Source: Brassica napus (Eukaryota; Streptophyta; Magnoliopsida; Brassicales; Brassicaceae). Taken from it: a stretch of DNA of 64,000 bases. The notes beneath the pieces were generated by a model, which saw nothing but the letters and a program-made list of their open reading frames with translations, had not been told where the DNA came from and ran no database searches. Positions within the stretch are counted from its first letter, which is position 1. Every line of letters starts with the position of its first letter. Positions 51,122 through 63,126 of this stretch are shown here, piece by piece. Location: positions 10,829,065 through 10,893,064 of the forward strand of contig NC_063452.1 of the NCBI RefSeq assembly GCF_020379485.1. The letters are read 5' to 3'. Both the position numbers and the translations under genes were made by a program.

Positions 51122-52152
51122 CTAGATTAAGATCCGCGCCTTGCGCGGGATAAACATTATATATAAAAATTATTTTATGTATTATATGTTCTTACATATT
51201 ATGAAATAATAAATATATATTGAATAATTAAAACTCAGTAACTATTACATATATAATTAAATTAGTGCGAATGTATAAATCAAATTTATTAATCCAAACA
51301 ATTTTTTTAAAAATTTGATAGGATATGTAATTAAATTTAAATGATATTAACATACATATTATATTTTTAATATTAATGTCTATTAAATGATGCTTTCTAC
51401 TCATATGTTTTTTTGATCATGTGTATCTTTAATAGCAAAAACTTTAAATTACTGATAACAAAATTTTCATTGTGTGATTAATAATTTTAGTAATTTATAA
51501 TTTAAAAAAAAATATCAATGTTAGTTCAAAACTTTTATCAAAAATAATTATTCAAAGTAAATTTTGAAATTAAAATATTTATTTATTCAATATGGTTTAT
51601 AGTTTAATTTAGAATGATATATATACATTTATATTTTAAATTTTAATGATTAATTAAGTTAGACTTTTATTTATATGATTTTGTAATCATTTTTATTTTG
51701 TCATAACAAAAATTTTAAACCATGGATCGCAAAATTTGAATGTGTGACTTTTAACAGTTTTAGTAATTTATAGTCATTTTTTAAAATTCAAAATATAACA
51801 TATACAGAAAAATCTAAATTTTTTATAATATGGTTACTGTGATTTTTTTAAATTATTTTAATAGTTTAAAATTAAACAAATTTGATAGAAGATATATTAT
51901 TTTTTTATCAGATCTTTATTATTCAAAATCATTAATTGTCATATATACTTTAGCCACATTAGGCAATTCCGTAATCTTTATTTAAGGAAATAATAAATGA
52001 CATTAATAATGAATTTATGGTTAGTTTAATAAAAAACTTATTATATAATTAGATGGACCAACATATTTTTCTAATAATTCTAAGAATCATCCTAGTGATG
52101 ACACGTGACTATAAAAAGAAGTTGTAATGTTTCACAAATAATATATAGGGGA
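51122..52152 (-). mobile_element. Non-autonomous Helitron (copy 2, inverted)
   Basis: On the minus strand it starts A|TCCCCTATATATTATTTG at 52152 and ends with the CCGCGC-AA-GGCGCGG hairpin (51133-51148), then CTAG (51122-51125), then T. The 1031-bp interior is homologous throughout to 39808-40868, for example the ATGGACCAACATATTT segment. Confidence 0.85.
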
Positions 52153-52259
52153 TTGGTTAGGGGATTGGTGAGATATGCGGAGAATGTGAAGTTGTTAATT
52201 GTCAAATCAATCCAAGACTTAAGCATTGATTATTTGTGTGGCTTTTAGATTTTGGTTTG

Positions 52260-52464
52260 GCTTTTAGTTTTTTTTTTTTTTGATAATCCCGGTATCCGGA
52301 ACTTCGAGAGGATCCGACTAGCGCCAGTGATCGTCCACCGGAGCTTAGCCGGGGAGTCCGCCGAGGCATCCAGGAGGGCTGGTGATCACCCCATGTAAAT
52401 CTCACCAGTGGCCACATGTTAGCAGTCTTCTCGGTATTGGGCCCGAAGGTAGCTTTTAGTTTTT
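52260..52464 (-). mobile_element. SINE-like retroposon with 13-bp target duplication
   Basis: GCTTTTAGTTTTT occurs at 52260-52272 and 52452-52464. Between them a GC-rich block of about 170 bp (ATCCCGGTATCCGGAAC, GGGGAGTCCGCCGAGGC, ATTGGGCCCGAAGG) stands out in AT-rich DNA. It carries a poly-T run at its left end, a poly-A tail on the minus strand. Target duplication plus tail means insertion by a LINE-like mechanism. I see no clear tRNA-type A and B boxes, so the source RNA is unknown. Confidence 0.65.
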
Positions 52465-53769
52465 AATATTTGGAATTTGGTTTTATTTTTTTTTTTGCTT
52501 TTGCAGTATAATTTTTCTTTTTTGAAAAATAAAAATGGTAATTTTTTAATTTGGTTTTTAGTTTTTGGCTATTGTTTTTAATTAATAAAATTAATTAAAT
52601 AAAATAATTAAAATAATTATTCTATATTTTGATTTTTGATTTTTAATTAAATAAAACAATTAAAATAATTATTCTATATTTTAAAATAAAACAATTAAAA
52701 ATAGTGATTTTTTGGTTTTTAATTTTGATATTAAACTATAAGTTTTTTATTATTTTTGTTTGCAATGGAAAATGATTAAAATTAATGATAAAATATTACT
52801 TACTATGAAAATGATACAAAACATCACCACATATAAATACATTTATTTATTTTATAAAATTATTTTAAAATAAAAATAATGCAAACTACAAATGAACCAC
52901 CATTCATATATATATGACAATACACAATTAATAATTAAATTTGTAAAACAAACTAACTAAACATAAAACATATTTTCATAATCTTCTATAATTCAAATAT
53001 TATAAATAAATATCAATAGTTATATTTTAAAAGTACACAGTTTAATTCTACACATATTAAATAGTACACAATTAATAGTTAGTTTATTATTTTAGCGGAA
53101 TAAAAAATTTAATTAAATTTTATACCTTGTTAAAACTGTATAAAATTTATGTAATTCAAATACTATAAAATAAAATAATATCTTGATTTTAGAATACAAA
53201 ATTAAACTCCATTGTAATAAATATATAATACTTATAAGAATAAAATTAAAAGTTTGCTATAAGATTTATGGTCCAAATATTGATTAAAAGTTTAAAATAT
53301 TATAGACCTTACATAAAGAAAAATCCAATACCTTAATTTCTAGAGAAGATTACTTTGTTGAGAGTTTTTGTTTGTTTTATAAAATGGCTGATGTGATTTT
53401 ATATATGTAAAATAATTAATTGTTAAAAAGATGAAAGTAGTCGTGTAGTCAGCATAAAAACCATAAAAAAATATGGTTTCCTTAAAAATAAAAAGTATAT
53501 TTTAGCTAACTCTTGATTAGATAAAATATATATTTTGAAAAAGACAAAAACCAAAATCTAATATACAATCAGCAAACAATCAACTTCTTAGAGTTAAAGT
53601 TGCGTCAGTGTATGATAAATGGAACATCACAAGACGGGATTAGATATTTGATTTGGCTTCACGATTATGAAATTTGACACTTCAATATTCTGATTAATCC
53701 AACAATCTAAAACTTCTTAAGCTAATCTAGAATCTATATTGGTGAGAATGAAAAAAATAATTATGTAGT
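52465..53769. other. AT-rich intergenic DNA
   Basis: Low-complexity sequence; TTAAATAAAACAATTAAAATAATTATTCTATATTTT occurs twice in tandem around 52600-52685. No gene. Confidence 0.5.
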
Positions 53770-53777
53770 GTTGTATT

Positions 53778-53988
53778 CAGGTCCGGCCTTGACCTAAAGT
53801 CCAACAAGCTAGGGCTTTAGGTGCCAAATTTTAGGGGAAGCCAAATTTTGTCAAAATTGTACATAGTACGGTGGCGAAAGCTGTTATCATACTTTCTATA
53901 AACCTGAGTTCACGTCTATTTAACATATTTATGGGCCAAAAAAAAATTCTTCTTTAGGCATGATACAGTGTTGGGCCGGCGCTAGTTG
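53778..53988. mobile_element. Possible hAT-like MITE
   Basis: The left end is CAGGTCCGGCCTTGACC. The right end GTTGGGCCGGCGCTA has reverse complement TAGCGCCGGCCCAAC. Flanks GTTGTATT and GTTGTACC agree at 6 of 8 bases. The interior is short and non-coding. Weak inverted ends keep confidence low. Confidence 0.35.
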
Positions 53989-54880
53989 TACCGTGCATGA
54001 AACCTAGCAGCTCTGCCAATATTTCTAAAAAAAAAGAGTTCGGACAAAGAGTTTTATTGGCGAGTAAATGGAGATGAAGAAGATAGCGGGAATCACCTTA
54101 AAGTTTCTCAGAGAAAAGACAGAGAAAGACAGAAATTGAATGATTGAGAGACGGATAAGTCGTGCTCTGTCCGTAGACCACGGTAGAGTTTGTGGGTGTG
54201 GCCTTAGACAGACATGAGGAAATCGGGCTTTCAAAGTGAGCTGAGAATATGAGCATACTGAAGTCGAGACATGGGTCAAAGCGCTGTTAGGCCCAGTCAT
54301 CATCTTTCTCATGTTTATTAAGAAGAGAGAATATGTGGTCGTCTTCTTCATTCCTCTGCGAAACAAAATCATCACATGTAACAATAGAGAGAGAAAGCTA
54401 AAGATCAATATATTAGGAATAAAGTATTTACATGGGAATTTAAGGGAAATTTAATTAATATTAGTTACATATATTGACCAATAATATTTAAGATAAATAA
54501 AATTATTTATAAAATCAATGCAGTTTGCAATTAACTTTCAGCTGAAATAATTTACATTGAAATTAAATTATTTATAAAATCAATGTAGTTTGTAATTAAA
54601 TTTCAGCTGAAAATAAGTATAATTTACATTAAAATTCTAAAGTGACACTTATTATGTAACAGAAAAAAAATGTTAGAATGACGCTTATTAAAAAACAGAA
54701 GAAGTATATAAAAAGCTAGAGCCAATCTACTTATATATTACTTAAAGTTTCTTTAAATTCCCCATGTGAGATATGTTATCCCTAATAAGATCCAAAGACG
54801 AAGATATATCCGATCACTTATCTTTGGTTCTCGGCTCTTGAGTTAATGATCGGTTCATCTAGCTTGAGACAGAGTTGTAT
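53989..54880. other. Intergenic; tandem 65-bp repeat at about 54500-54630
   Basis: AAATTATTTATAAAATCAAT begins at 54500 and again near 54565, with TTTCAGCTGAAA following in each. A 127-codon minus-strand frame at 54025-54408 has no domain or codon pattern to support it. Confidence 0.5.
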
Positions 54881-55105
54881 TTATTTTTCATAAGCCTATG
54901 TAGACTCTTGTAACGTCATGAAGTGTGTGGCACGCCGCATGTGTAACCTTTGTTCCTGAAGGTTCACAGTCTCTCACGAGATGTAGTGATTGCGGTCGTG
55001 AACACGTTAAAAGTGATAGTGTTCATAGTTTAGATTCAGTTGTGATCAAGTCGGAATACGATCGACTAAGTTCAGTCACCGGTCACATAGTTAACACCGT
55101 TTAAA
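54880..55105 (+). pseudogene. Possible zinc-finger-type coding remnant
   Basis: In one frame TRCSDCGREHVKSDSVHSLD and VVIKSEYDRLSSVTGH run to a TAA; a one-base shift upstream reads CVARRMCNLC. A CxxC-CxxC spacing followed by His could be a decayed B-box or similar zinc-binding module. Length and the frame change make it a remnant at best. Confidence 0.25.
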
Positions 55106-55739
55106 TTAGTTTTGTTTTTGTTTTCTCATCAAATGTGACAAGTAAAGAAGAATGGAAAAATGGAAGATGCCATAAGAGAAAAGAGAAAGGAAAAGAAGAT
55201 AAACATGTGAGAAAAGAGAGGATATAAAAAGTGAATGAGTAAAATTATTTAATATTTAAAGAGCTATTATAAACATGCCACTGATCATGTCACTTAATTT
55301 TTCTAAAAAATTTTGTTGTATAATACAAATACTTTTTCTTTTATATAATATATAAACAACCGTCGCTGTCGTATTTTTTCTTTCTTAAAATTATTAGACC
55401 AAAGTAAAAAGTGCCCATGTTTCTTCTTCTTTCATTTTCTTTATACAAACCCTATGAAGAAATTTATACATCTTTAGTTTTCCAAGATGCCAAGACGCTA
55501 TAATAATGATGTACATTCTGAAAACAGAACTGTCAAAGCATCAAAAAGCAAAAAGAAGCTCACTTTCATGTGATCACCAAATTAAAACACACAGATAGTT
55601 AAATATCTTTAATTATACTCTATGTTGGGCGTATTTTAGTGTCAAATGTAGATAACATTAAGTATTTTTCATAAAAAAATACTTATTATTGATAGCTTTA
55701 ATTTATGTATTTTCATAACAATGATAAAATAAAATTATA
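55106..55739. other. AT-rich intergenic DNA
   Basis: No recognisable gene or terminus between the zinc-finger-like remnant and the LINE. Confidence 0.5.
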
Positions 55740-55809
55740 TTTTATTTAAAGTATGTGATATGTCCCATTCCATTAATTTGGATATGAGTGGCGCTTGGAA
55801 AGCAACTAT

Positions 55810-58800
55810 CACTACAAGAAAACATGAGATTAACGACGGCGGTATTCTTCGTGAGTTCGTCGTAAAAGAGGCTTTACGAGGACTTAACGAGAAAACACGT
55901 TTCATCGTTAATCGTTCGTCGTAACGCATATTTCCTCGCCAATTCATCGTAACTTAGCGAGGAAAACATTTCGTCGTAAAGAAGAAGTACATCATTTCGT
56001 CGTAAAGACCACGTAATGATTCCACGTAAGGAGGTCGTAAATACCTCGAAAGGAGTTCCTCGTAAATTACACGTAAATATCTCGAAAGTATTTCCTCGTA
56101 AAATACACGTAAATACCTCGAAAGTATTTTCTCGTAAAATACTCGTTTAACCTTCCTCGTCATTTTCTCGTAAACTTATTTACTTCGTTTTTTATTTTAC
56201 AGAATTTAAAAACATAATTAAAAAAATAATTAAAATTATTTAATTTATTAATAAAATTATAATTTAAAATAAAAATCAATACAAAAATATTTTATATATA
56301 AATAAGTTTTGAATTTATAATACAACAACCAAAAAAAAAAGAACTAAGGGTCGTTCATCGCCTGGTAGAATTCCTCACTCCTCCTCGCAACATCCACCTA
56401 GGAGTAAGCATGTTCTTTCGAAGGCCCTGCAAAAAAAATTAATCTTTGAAGTTAACATCAACAGTATTAACAAATTCTATAAATCTAGCTAAATTTCCTA
56501 CATTAACCACCTAATCAACACTAATTAACATAAAATCCGTAAACCTATCTAAATTCCCTACACTAACCACCTAATCTATCCTAATTAAACTAATCAAATT
56601 AGAGAGGAATTAAAGAGAGTTACCATTGCTACGAAATAGAGAGGAAGTGGAGAGGAAGTTGAGACGAAATGAAAGTGTGAGCGCTCGCGAGTATATATAA
56701 GAGATTAGATATCCTCGTAATTTCCTTGTAAATTTACGACGAATTACAAAGGTCCGCGTTTTGTTTCCTCGTAAAGTCCACGTTAAATTACAAGGAAAAA
56801 GCAAGGCCCGTGTTTTTATTTTACGAGGAAATAGCAAGACCCGCTTTTTCCGGTTACGAGGTCTTTACGACGATTTCTGTTTACGCGGAATTAACGAGTC
56901 CCGCGTTCTTTATTTTTTAATTTCGTCGTTATTTCCTCGTTATTTTACGAGGAAATTACGAAGATTATGTTTAAATCCCTAAAATCTGAAACCCCAAACC
57001 CCATCTCCCTTATCTTCTACTTCATATATTCCAAACCCTAAACCCATCTTCCCTTTAACAAGGAATTCGCGAGGCCCGTGTTTTTATTTACGAGGAATTA
57101 GCGAGGCCCGCTTTTGGTTTCCTCGTAACATCCTCGTTCATTTAGCGAGGTCCGCTTTTTTATTTACGAGGAATGAGATGAAGCTAATTGGTCGTAAAAC
57201 CTTTTGAAATTTCCTATAAATACTCACCAGTTTGCTTCTCAAATCAAAGATAAACTCACCAATTTGCTTCTCAAATCAGAGATAATTACTCACCAGTTTG
57301 CTTTTCAAATTAGAAAGATTTGAAAAAAAAAGGAGAAGAATGATACTGGAACACATGTGGGCGGAGACAAGGCTAGACTTACGTAGGTCTCGCCTTGTTT
57401 CTTCCGACCTGTGATTCCAGTATCTTTCTTCTTCTTCTTTTTCAAATATTACAACGGTAGTCCATAATTGGTCGTTAAGAGAGGAAATAGATTCCAGTAT
57501 CTAAATTCTCTACACTAACCACCTAGTCTACCCTAAACTAATCAAATTAGAGAGGAAATAGAGAGGCCCGCTTTTTTATTTATGAGGAATGAGCGAGGTC
57601 CGCGTTTTCTTATTACGAGTTTTTTATGACGAATACGGCTTACGAGGAATTAACGACTCCCGCGTTCTTTATTTTTTAATTTCATCGTTATTTCCTCGTT
57701 ATTTTACGAGGAAATTACGAGGATTATGTTTAAATCCCTAAAATTCGAAACCTCAAACTCCATCTTCCTTATCTTCTATTTCATATATTCCAAACCTCAA
57801 ACCCATCTTCCCTTTAACCTCAATCTATTCTTTCCATTCCAACCCCAAATTCTTAAACCACAATTCCTTAACTTATAATCTCAATCTCTTATTTCTAATA
57901 CAAACTCTCATTACCTTACACAAAATCAAATTATATAAATAGGTTTTCATGATTAAATCCATCAAATCACATGCATTAAAGCTGAAAATCAATCTTATTA
58001 AAAACAAATACATCAATTGAATACATCGACATTCTCGTCATCACTAGAAACATCATCATTTTCATTAAATTCGTCTTCAACAGCTTCGTCTGTGGCATTG
58101 TCGGTAAGATCTTCGTACTCATGATTATGCGGATCAATGAGAAGGATGTCATCAATTTCTTGTTCAGGTTCCTCGACCTCATTTATCTGTTCTTCTTGCA
58201 ATGGTGGTTATTCTCCACTGATGATTCGTCCTCGAGGCGTAACTTTGATCACGGCTAACCAATTTATTCCCGATTCTCTCATCCGAGGGTATGGAAGGAA
58301 TCTAACTTGGTCTGCTTGTGAAGCTAAGATGAAAGGCTCGAATTTGTTGTACCTGAAAAAATAAAGAAAACGTAGAAATTAATTTATTTTGCTCATGTAT
58401 GGCAAAAAAAGAATTTGTTGTACCTTCGTCCACCATTGACATCAACTACACCGAATTTGTTAAACCGAACACCTCTGTTGACGACGGAGTCGAACCATTC
58501 ACATTTGAAGAGGACGCATTTCAGCTTCAATACCCCTGGGAATGCAACTTCAATAATCTCCGTCAAGATCCCGTAGAAATTTGTTTCCCCTTTCACACAT
58601 ATTCCATAGTTACTGGTCGCCCGCTGTCTACCATACTCATATGTGTAAAAAATATAGTCTCGCGTAAAATACATTTGTGATGTGGTGACCTTTACAAGTG
58701 GAGATTGAATTACTTCGTGTAACCACTTAGGATAATCTTCATCGTCGTCATAATCAATCTGCAAAAATAAAGAGAACGTTGAAATACAGATCATGTATGA

Positions 58801-59232
58801 GAAAAGAGTTTAATCTACCTTAAAAAAATTAAGAGTTTGAATCAATACCTGATTCTTCAACCACTTAATAAAGTGTTGATCTTTCCTTTTGTCTACGTCA
58901 CTTGTGGATATACCTGAGAATGTTTCTTCGGCTTGAGAAACAAATAGGCTATAAAATCACATTTTATATTAATTAATCGTTGGAAATTATACAATTTATA
59001 CTTATATAAGTACACGCTACATTTACGTCGAGTTTACGAGGAAAGCGTATTTCCTCGTAAAAGCCACGTGACATTACATCGACTTTACGACGAAATGATT
59101 TCGTCGTTATTTTACGAGGAAATAACGTTGATTTTATATTTCCTCGTAAGTTCCTCGTCAAGTCGACGTAAATTTACGAGGATTAGTTTTCCTCGTTAAG
59201 TTTCCTCGCTAAACTTGTGTTTTCATGTAGTG
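55810..59232 (-). mobile_element. CACTA (En/Spm) DNA transposon, defective
   Basis: Termini CACTACAAGAAAACA at 55810 and, in reverse complement, CACTACATGAAAACA ending at 59232 match at 14 of 15 bases, with a perfect 3-bp duplication TAT (55807-55809, 59233-59235). Both ends carry dense subterminal repeats of TTTACGAGGAAA / TTTCCTCGTAA, typical transposase-binding arrays. The 3.4-kb interior keeps only the C-terminal part of a transposon gene at 58013-58758 on the minus strand. A short ATTTACGAGGAATTAGCGAGG-type array recurs at 56750-57200 and 57560-57720. It inserted into a pre-existing LINE. Confidence 0.92.
58013..58758 (-). pseudogene. CACTA-associated protein, DUF4216-type C-terminal part
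   Basis: Exon 58430-58758 encodes DEDYPKWLHEVIQSPLVKVT, GICVKGETNFYGILTEIIEV, LKCEWFD-like text and GVRFNKFGVVDVNGGRR. The DUF4216 pattern, the N-terminal partner of En/Spm transposase genes, is how I recognise it. A GT-AG intron leads to exon 58352 downward: NKFEPFILASQADQVRFLPY, PRMRESGINWLAVIKV, PRGRII, then TAA at 58208-58210 where a Trp codon is expected, then an acidic tail EEPEQEIDDILL to 58013. Donor and acceptor lie next to near-identical GTACAACAAATTC text. The transposase itself is missing. Confidence 0.75.
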
Positions 59233-60706
59233 TATGGAGGCTGGTTGAGAAGCCAAATACTCTTTTTTCAAGAGTCTTCAAAGGACGGTATTACAGGAAT
59301 GCTTCACCCCTGGAACCGATTCGCTCTTATTCCCCGTCATATGGCTGGAGGAGTATTATTTCTGCTAGATCTCTGGTTTGTAAAGGACTAATTAAAAGGG
59401 TGGGAACAGGTTCATCTATCTTTGTATGGAATGATCTTTGGATCTCAGCCACTCGCCCGATACCAGCAAACAAAAATATTCACAACATTTATCCGGACCT
59501 CACAGTGGATTCTCTCATTAATTCGGAATCTCGTTCATGGAATTTACAGGCAATCAGGGCTCTAGTGGATCCTAAGGATGCAAAAATTATTGAAAGTATT
59601 CCATTAAGTAGGAATCAGATTGAGGATAGGAATGAATGGCATTTTACTAACAATGGGAAATATTCGGTCTAATCAGGTTATCAGGTGAAACGAATCTATC
59701 CTGATAGGGAAAACCCACCAGATTTTTATGGCCCCACAGTGGATTTACTAAAAGCTTTCTGTTGGAAAGTGCGGTGTCCCCCGAAGATAAAGCATTTCTT
59801 ATGACAACTTCTTTCAGGATATATATCGGTAATGAAAAATCTAAGGGCAAGAAGGATATAAGGAGATATATGTTGTGCTCGATGCGGAGATCCGGAAGAA
59901 TCAATAAACCATGTATTTTTTTAATGTCCCCCAGCGCGTCAAGTGTGGGCATTATCCAAGATTCTGTCACCTCCCAATATCTTTCCCATCAGCTCATTAT
60001 TTGCTATGGATCATCTTTTTTGGAGAGTTCAGCCAAAGATGGATGACCATCAATTTGCATGGATTTTATGGTATATTTGGAAAGCCTGGAATAACAAAGT
60101 TTTTAGCAATCTGGATATTGATCAGAGGGAAACACTTAAATTAGCTGAATTGGAATCATCACTTTGGGTAGAAGCACATGTGGGAAATGACCCAACGAGA
60201 GGGCTTTCGGTACAAACCAGTCCTCCTCTAGCGACACCAGGTCGATGGTGCTTCCTAGATGGTTCATGGAAAGATAAAGACTTATTTTCATAGCAAGGCT
60301 GGTATAGTACTTTACCGAGGTTTGATGGTCTATTAGAGGCAAGGAATATAAGGGCATGTCTTTCACCTCTTCATTCGGAAGTAGAAGCATTGATTTGGGC
60401 AATGGAATGTATTAAGAATTTAATACAGTTTCAGGTAACGTTTGCAACAGATTATTCTCAATTGGTGAAGATGGTTTCGGAAACAGAAGAATGGCCAGCA
60501 TTTGAAAGCTATCTGGAAGATATCAAGCTTTTAAAAGAAAGTTTCCTCAACTCAGACATCGTTCATGTACCTCGGACGGCGAACCTTCGGGCGGATAGCT
60601 TAGCACGCAGTGCTAGGAAACAACTGTCATTTGTCGTTCACATGGATGCGGAGTTACCGATTTGGTTTACAGACCCTGTAGATGCTTTGCTGTCAAAAAA
60701 AAAATA

Positions 60707-61205
60707 TTCATATATATATATATATATTAGTTATGATATGCACTGATTGTTTCCTTTTGTTAAAATTATAAACGCGTTTTAACTGTGCATGCAATATAAA
60801 CAAGGTAGAAGTTATTTTCCAGGATATATTAGCAAAAAGATATATTAGCAATTTTAGTAATGTGAGTATATATATCTTATACATTACTATGTTGATTGAT
60901 CACATGACACATGCTCTTATAATGAGAAAATGTACGTATCCTCTCTCTCATATTGAAAGGGAGTCGATATAATTAAATGCTTGCGAGATTATAGTTTATA
61001 CTTTTTTCTTCTTTTTTTTGTCAAATTTTATACATACTTATCTTATTTCTCAAGCTATCACATAAAGATATATAATTTAGACGTCTGTATGAGCTTTTTC
61101 TTTCTTTTCTTCTTTTCTTCATGTTTTATCTTATTAATTATCGGCAGATAGGGGTACTATGTTCGCATTAAGTTTAATTGATCGGGTTAAGACTGATTTA
61201 ACAAC
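60707..61205. other. AT-rich spacer
   Basis: Contains (TA)n at 60708-60728 and a TTCTTTTCTTC tract near 61105; no gene. Confidence 0.5.
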
Positions 61206-61207
61206 TA

Positions 61208-61345
61208 CACATGGACGGTTTAGTGGTAGGCGGATTCCAGTGAACCAAACGTTCCGAGTTCGAAGTAATTCCAATACCTTAAACATGTGTGGTCAAGTAG
61301 ATGTGAGGTCATGTTTTTAAGTTTCATCTTATATCCGAAAAAAGA
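61208..61345 (+). mobile_element. Possible tRNA-derived SINE
   Basis: TTTAGTGGTAGGCGG at 61219-61233 resembles a pol III A box, and GAGTTCGAAGTAATTCC at 61257-61273 resembles the B box GGTTCGAANCC, about 35 bp apart as in tRNA-derived SINEs. A short A run follows at 61338. No target duplication was found. Confidence 0.4.
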
Positions 61346-62450
61346 ATTCATCTGTAGAGTGCATATTTCTTTAATATTAGTTTAAGTTTTTCCATAAATC
61401 AAGAATATCCCGGATTTATCTAAAAAAAAGCTTATTTATCATTACGATATTCAAATTTCAACGATTTTTTTTTCCGGCTTCAAATAGTTACATTCATCTA
61501 TTTTTCTCTTTTCCTTCTTAGAAGAGCATCATTGGTAAGAATCAGTTACAAAAAAAAAAAAAAAAAATCATTGGTAAAAATTCACATAGATTTCTTAAAT
61601 AATCAAAATATAATTTTTAATAAAAGTTAATTCCTAATTAAATTTGATATTGTTTCCAAACATTCAACCAGTTCAAAAGTGACATTTGAAAAATGAGGTT
61701 TTCATTTTGTCAAAAAAAAAAAAAAAGAGGTTTTCATAGAGTTATGTAAATCTTTCAACGAAGAACATTTTCTTGTTCTCCCTTCCCCTTTAATATTTTA
61801 TTTTATTTTTAATAAGAAAATATTCAGTAACATACTTTCGATGGAGCTGCTCTTATGTTCATTGTTAAATTCGGGAAGCACAAACGCTGATCACGTAATC
61901 ATGCATTAGCAGAAAAAATGAGCATGTAATCGTGTATAAACCTAAAGAGTCTAATGACATACTATTACTTTTGGTACGTGTGACATATAGAGGTTGTTTA
62001 GAAAAAATGACTTATAAGTTTTCTATATGATACTCATCACTTTTGCATTGATCATGAATGAATATATAAGACATCACCAACCCAAATAGGAAAAACAATG
62101 ATGGTGATCTAAAGGGGGATAAAGGGTATCTATTAGTTGATATTTGACAATAAAGAGCTATGGTAGAGATCAAATGATGATTAGTTAGGTGTTTAGGACT
62201 AATCTCACGCCTATTTATTTTGTAATTTATGTGTAGGTATATATTGGTGTCATTAAACATCCACATCCTAGCGTGATATAAAAATACATCCACATCTTTT
62301 TGGGTCTTACTACTTAGTTGATTAGTGCTTCTCTCCAAATAAATGTCAGAATTTGAGAAAATACAATTGCTTTATAGAAATTATAAAAAAAGAAATGATG
62401 TCATTGTGTTGCTCTTTTTACGGGCTACATGAAGTACCCATCGACAAATC
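61346..62450. other. AT-rich intergenic DNA
   Basis: Poly-A interruptions at 61549-61567 and 61710-61724 and otherwise low-complexity sequence. A 108-codon minus-strand frame at 62012-62338 has no domain. Confidence 0.5.
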
Positions 62451-63126
62451 TATAACGCCCCGACTGCCCACGGTTAATGGGACATCCACGTCCGTTCATT
62501 TGACCCGTGGATCTCATTCAATCTGACAGGTGGTGCATTAATTTTTCCAAGACCCAAAAAACTTGTTTACTGACCCTGCAATCACCACATGACCTTTCTC
62601 CGTGCTTTGATTTCATTCACACGATATCGCGAATCACTTCCCGATAGGTCATCCATCTTTTTACTACTCCAGCCCAAGCACGCTTAACTCTGGAGTTTTA
62701 AACGGATGTGTGACGAAAAAGGTAAGCCAGCTTTGGTAACATAGGTAGCCAACTCAATTCTCTTAAGCATTTCCATATATCACAACTCGGGATGTTACAA
62801 TTCACTCCCTCTCAAAGAACGCAACGTCCTCGTTGTGCCCCACGACAGGTCTCAAGACGCCTCTCAGATCAGAACTGAGATGGCTAACCAGCTCTGATAT
62901 CACTTATAACGCCACGACCGCCCACGGCTAATGGGTCACCCACGCCTGCTCACTCGGCATGTGGATCCCATCCCATCTGACGGACGGTGCATTCATTTTT
63001 TCAAGGCACGAAAGACTTGTTTACAGACCCTGCAATCACCACATGACCTTTCCCTGTGCTTTGACCTCACTCACACGATATTGCGAGTCACTTCCCGATA
63101 GGTCACCCATCCTTTCACTATTCTAG
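62451..63126 (-). mobile_element. TRIM (miniature LTR retrotransposon), right LTR cut by a CACTA insertion
   Basis: The left LTR at 62451-62799 reads TATAACGCC to GATGTTACA on the plus strand (TGTAACATCCCG ... GGCGTTATA on its own strand). The second LTR begins at 62905 and is homologous until it stops at the CACTA terminus at 63127. The 105-bp interior holds TGATATCAGAGC on the minus strand at 62891-62902, a one-change match to the initiator tRNA-Met primer site, 2 nt from the right LTR. It also holds the purine tract GAGAGGGAGTGAAT beside the left LTR. There is no coding capacity, as in TRIMs. Confidence 0.85.

Larger units (their letters stand above)
55780..60700 (+). mobile_element. LINE fragment split by the CACTA element
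   Basis: The LINE ORF2 frame GKQLWRLVEKPNTLFSRVF is formed by joining 55790-55809 with 59236 onward. Downstream come GRYYRNASPLEPIRSY, GWRSIISARSLV, IFVWNDLWI, the zf-RVT region (WHFTNNGKYSV, stop, FCWKVRCPPKIKHF) and an RNase H domain at about 60240-60690 with CFLDGSW, HSEVEALIWAME, FATDYSQLVKM and LRADSLARSAR. It ends in a poly-A run at about 60697-60706. Several stops and frameshifts (59672, 59800, 60292) show that it is dead. The 5' boundary is uncertain within about 50 bp. Confidence 0.8.

Noticed and set aside
54025..54408. 127-codon minus-strand frame
   Set aside because: No domain, biased hydrophobic/basic composition, no splice or context support.
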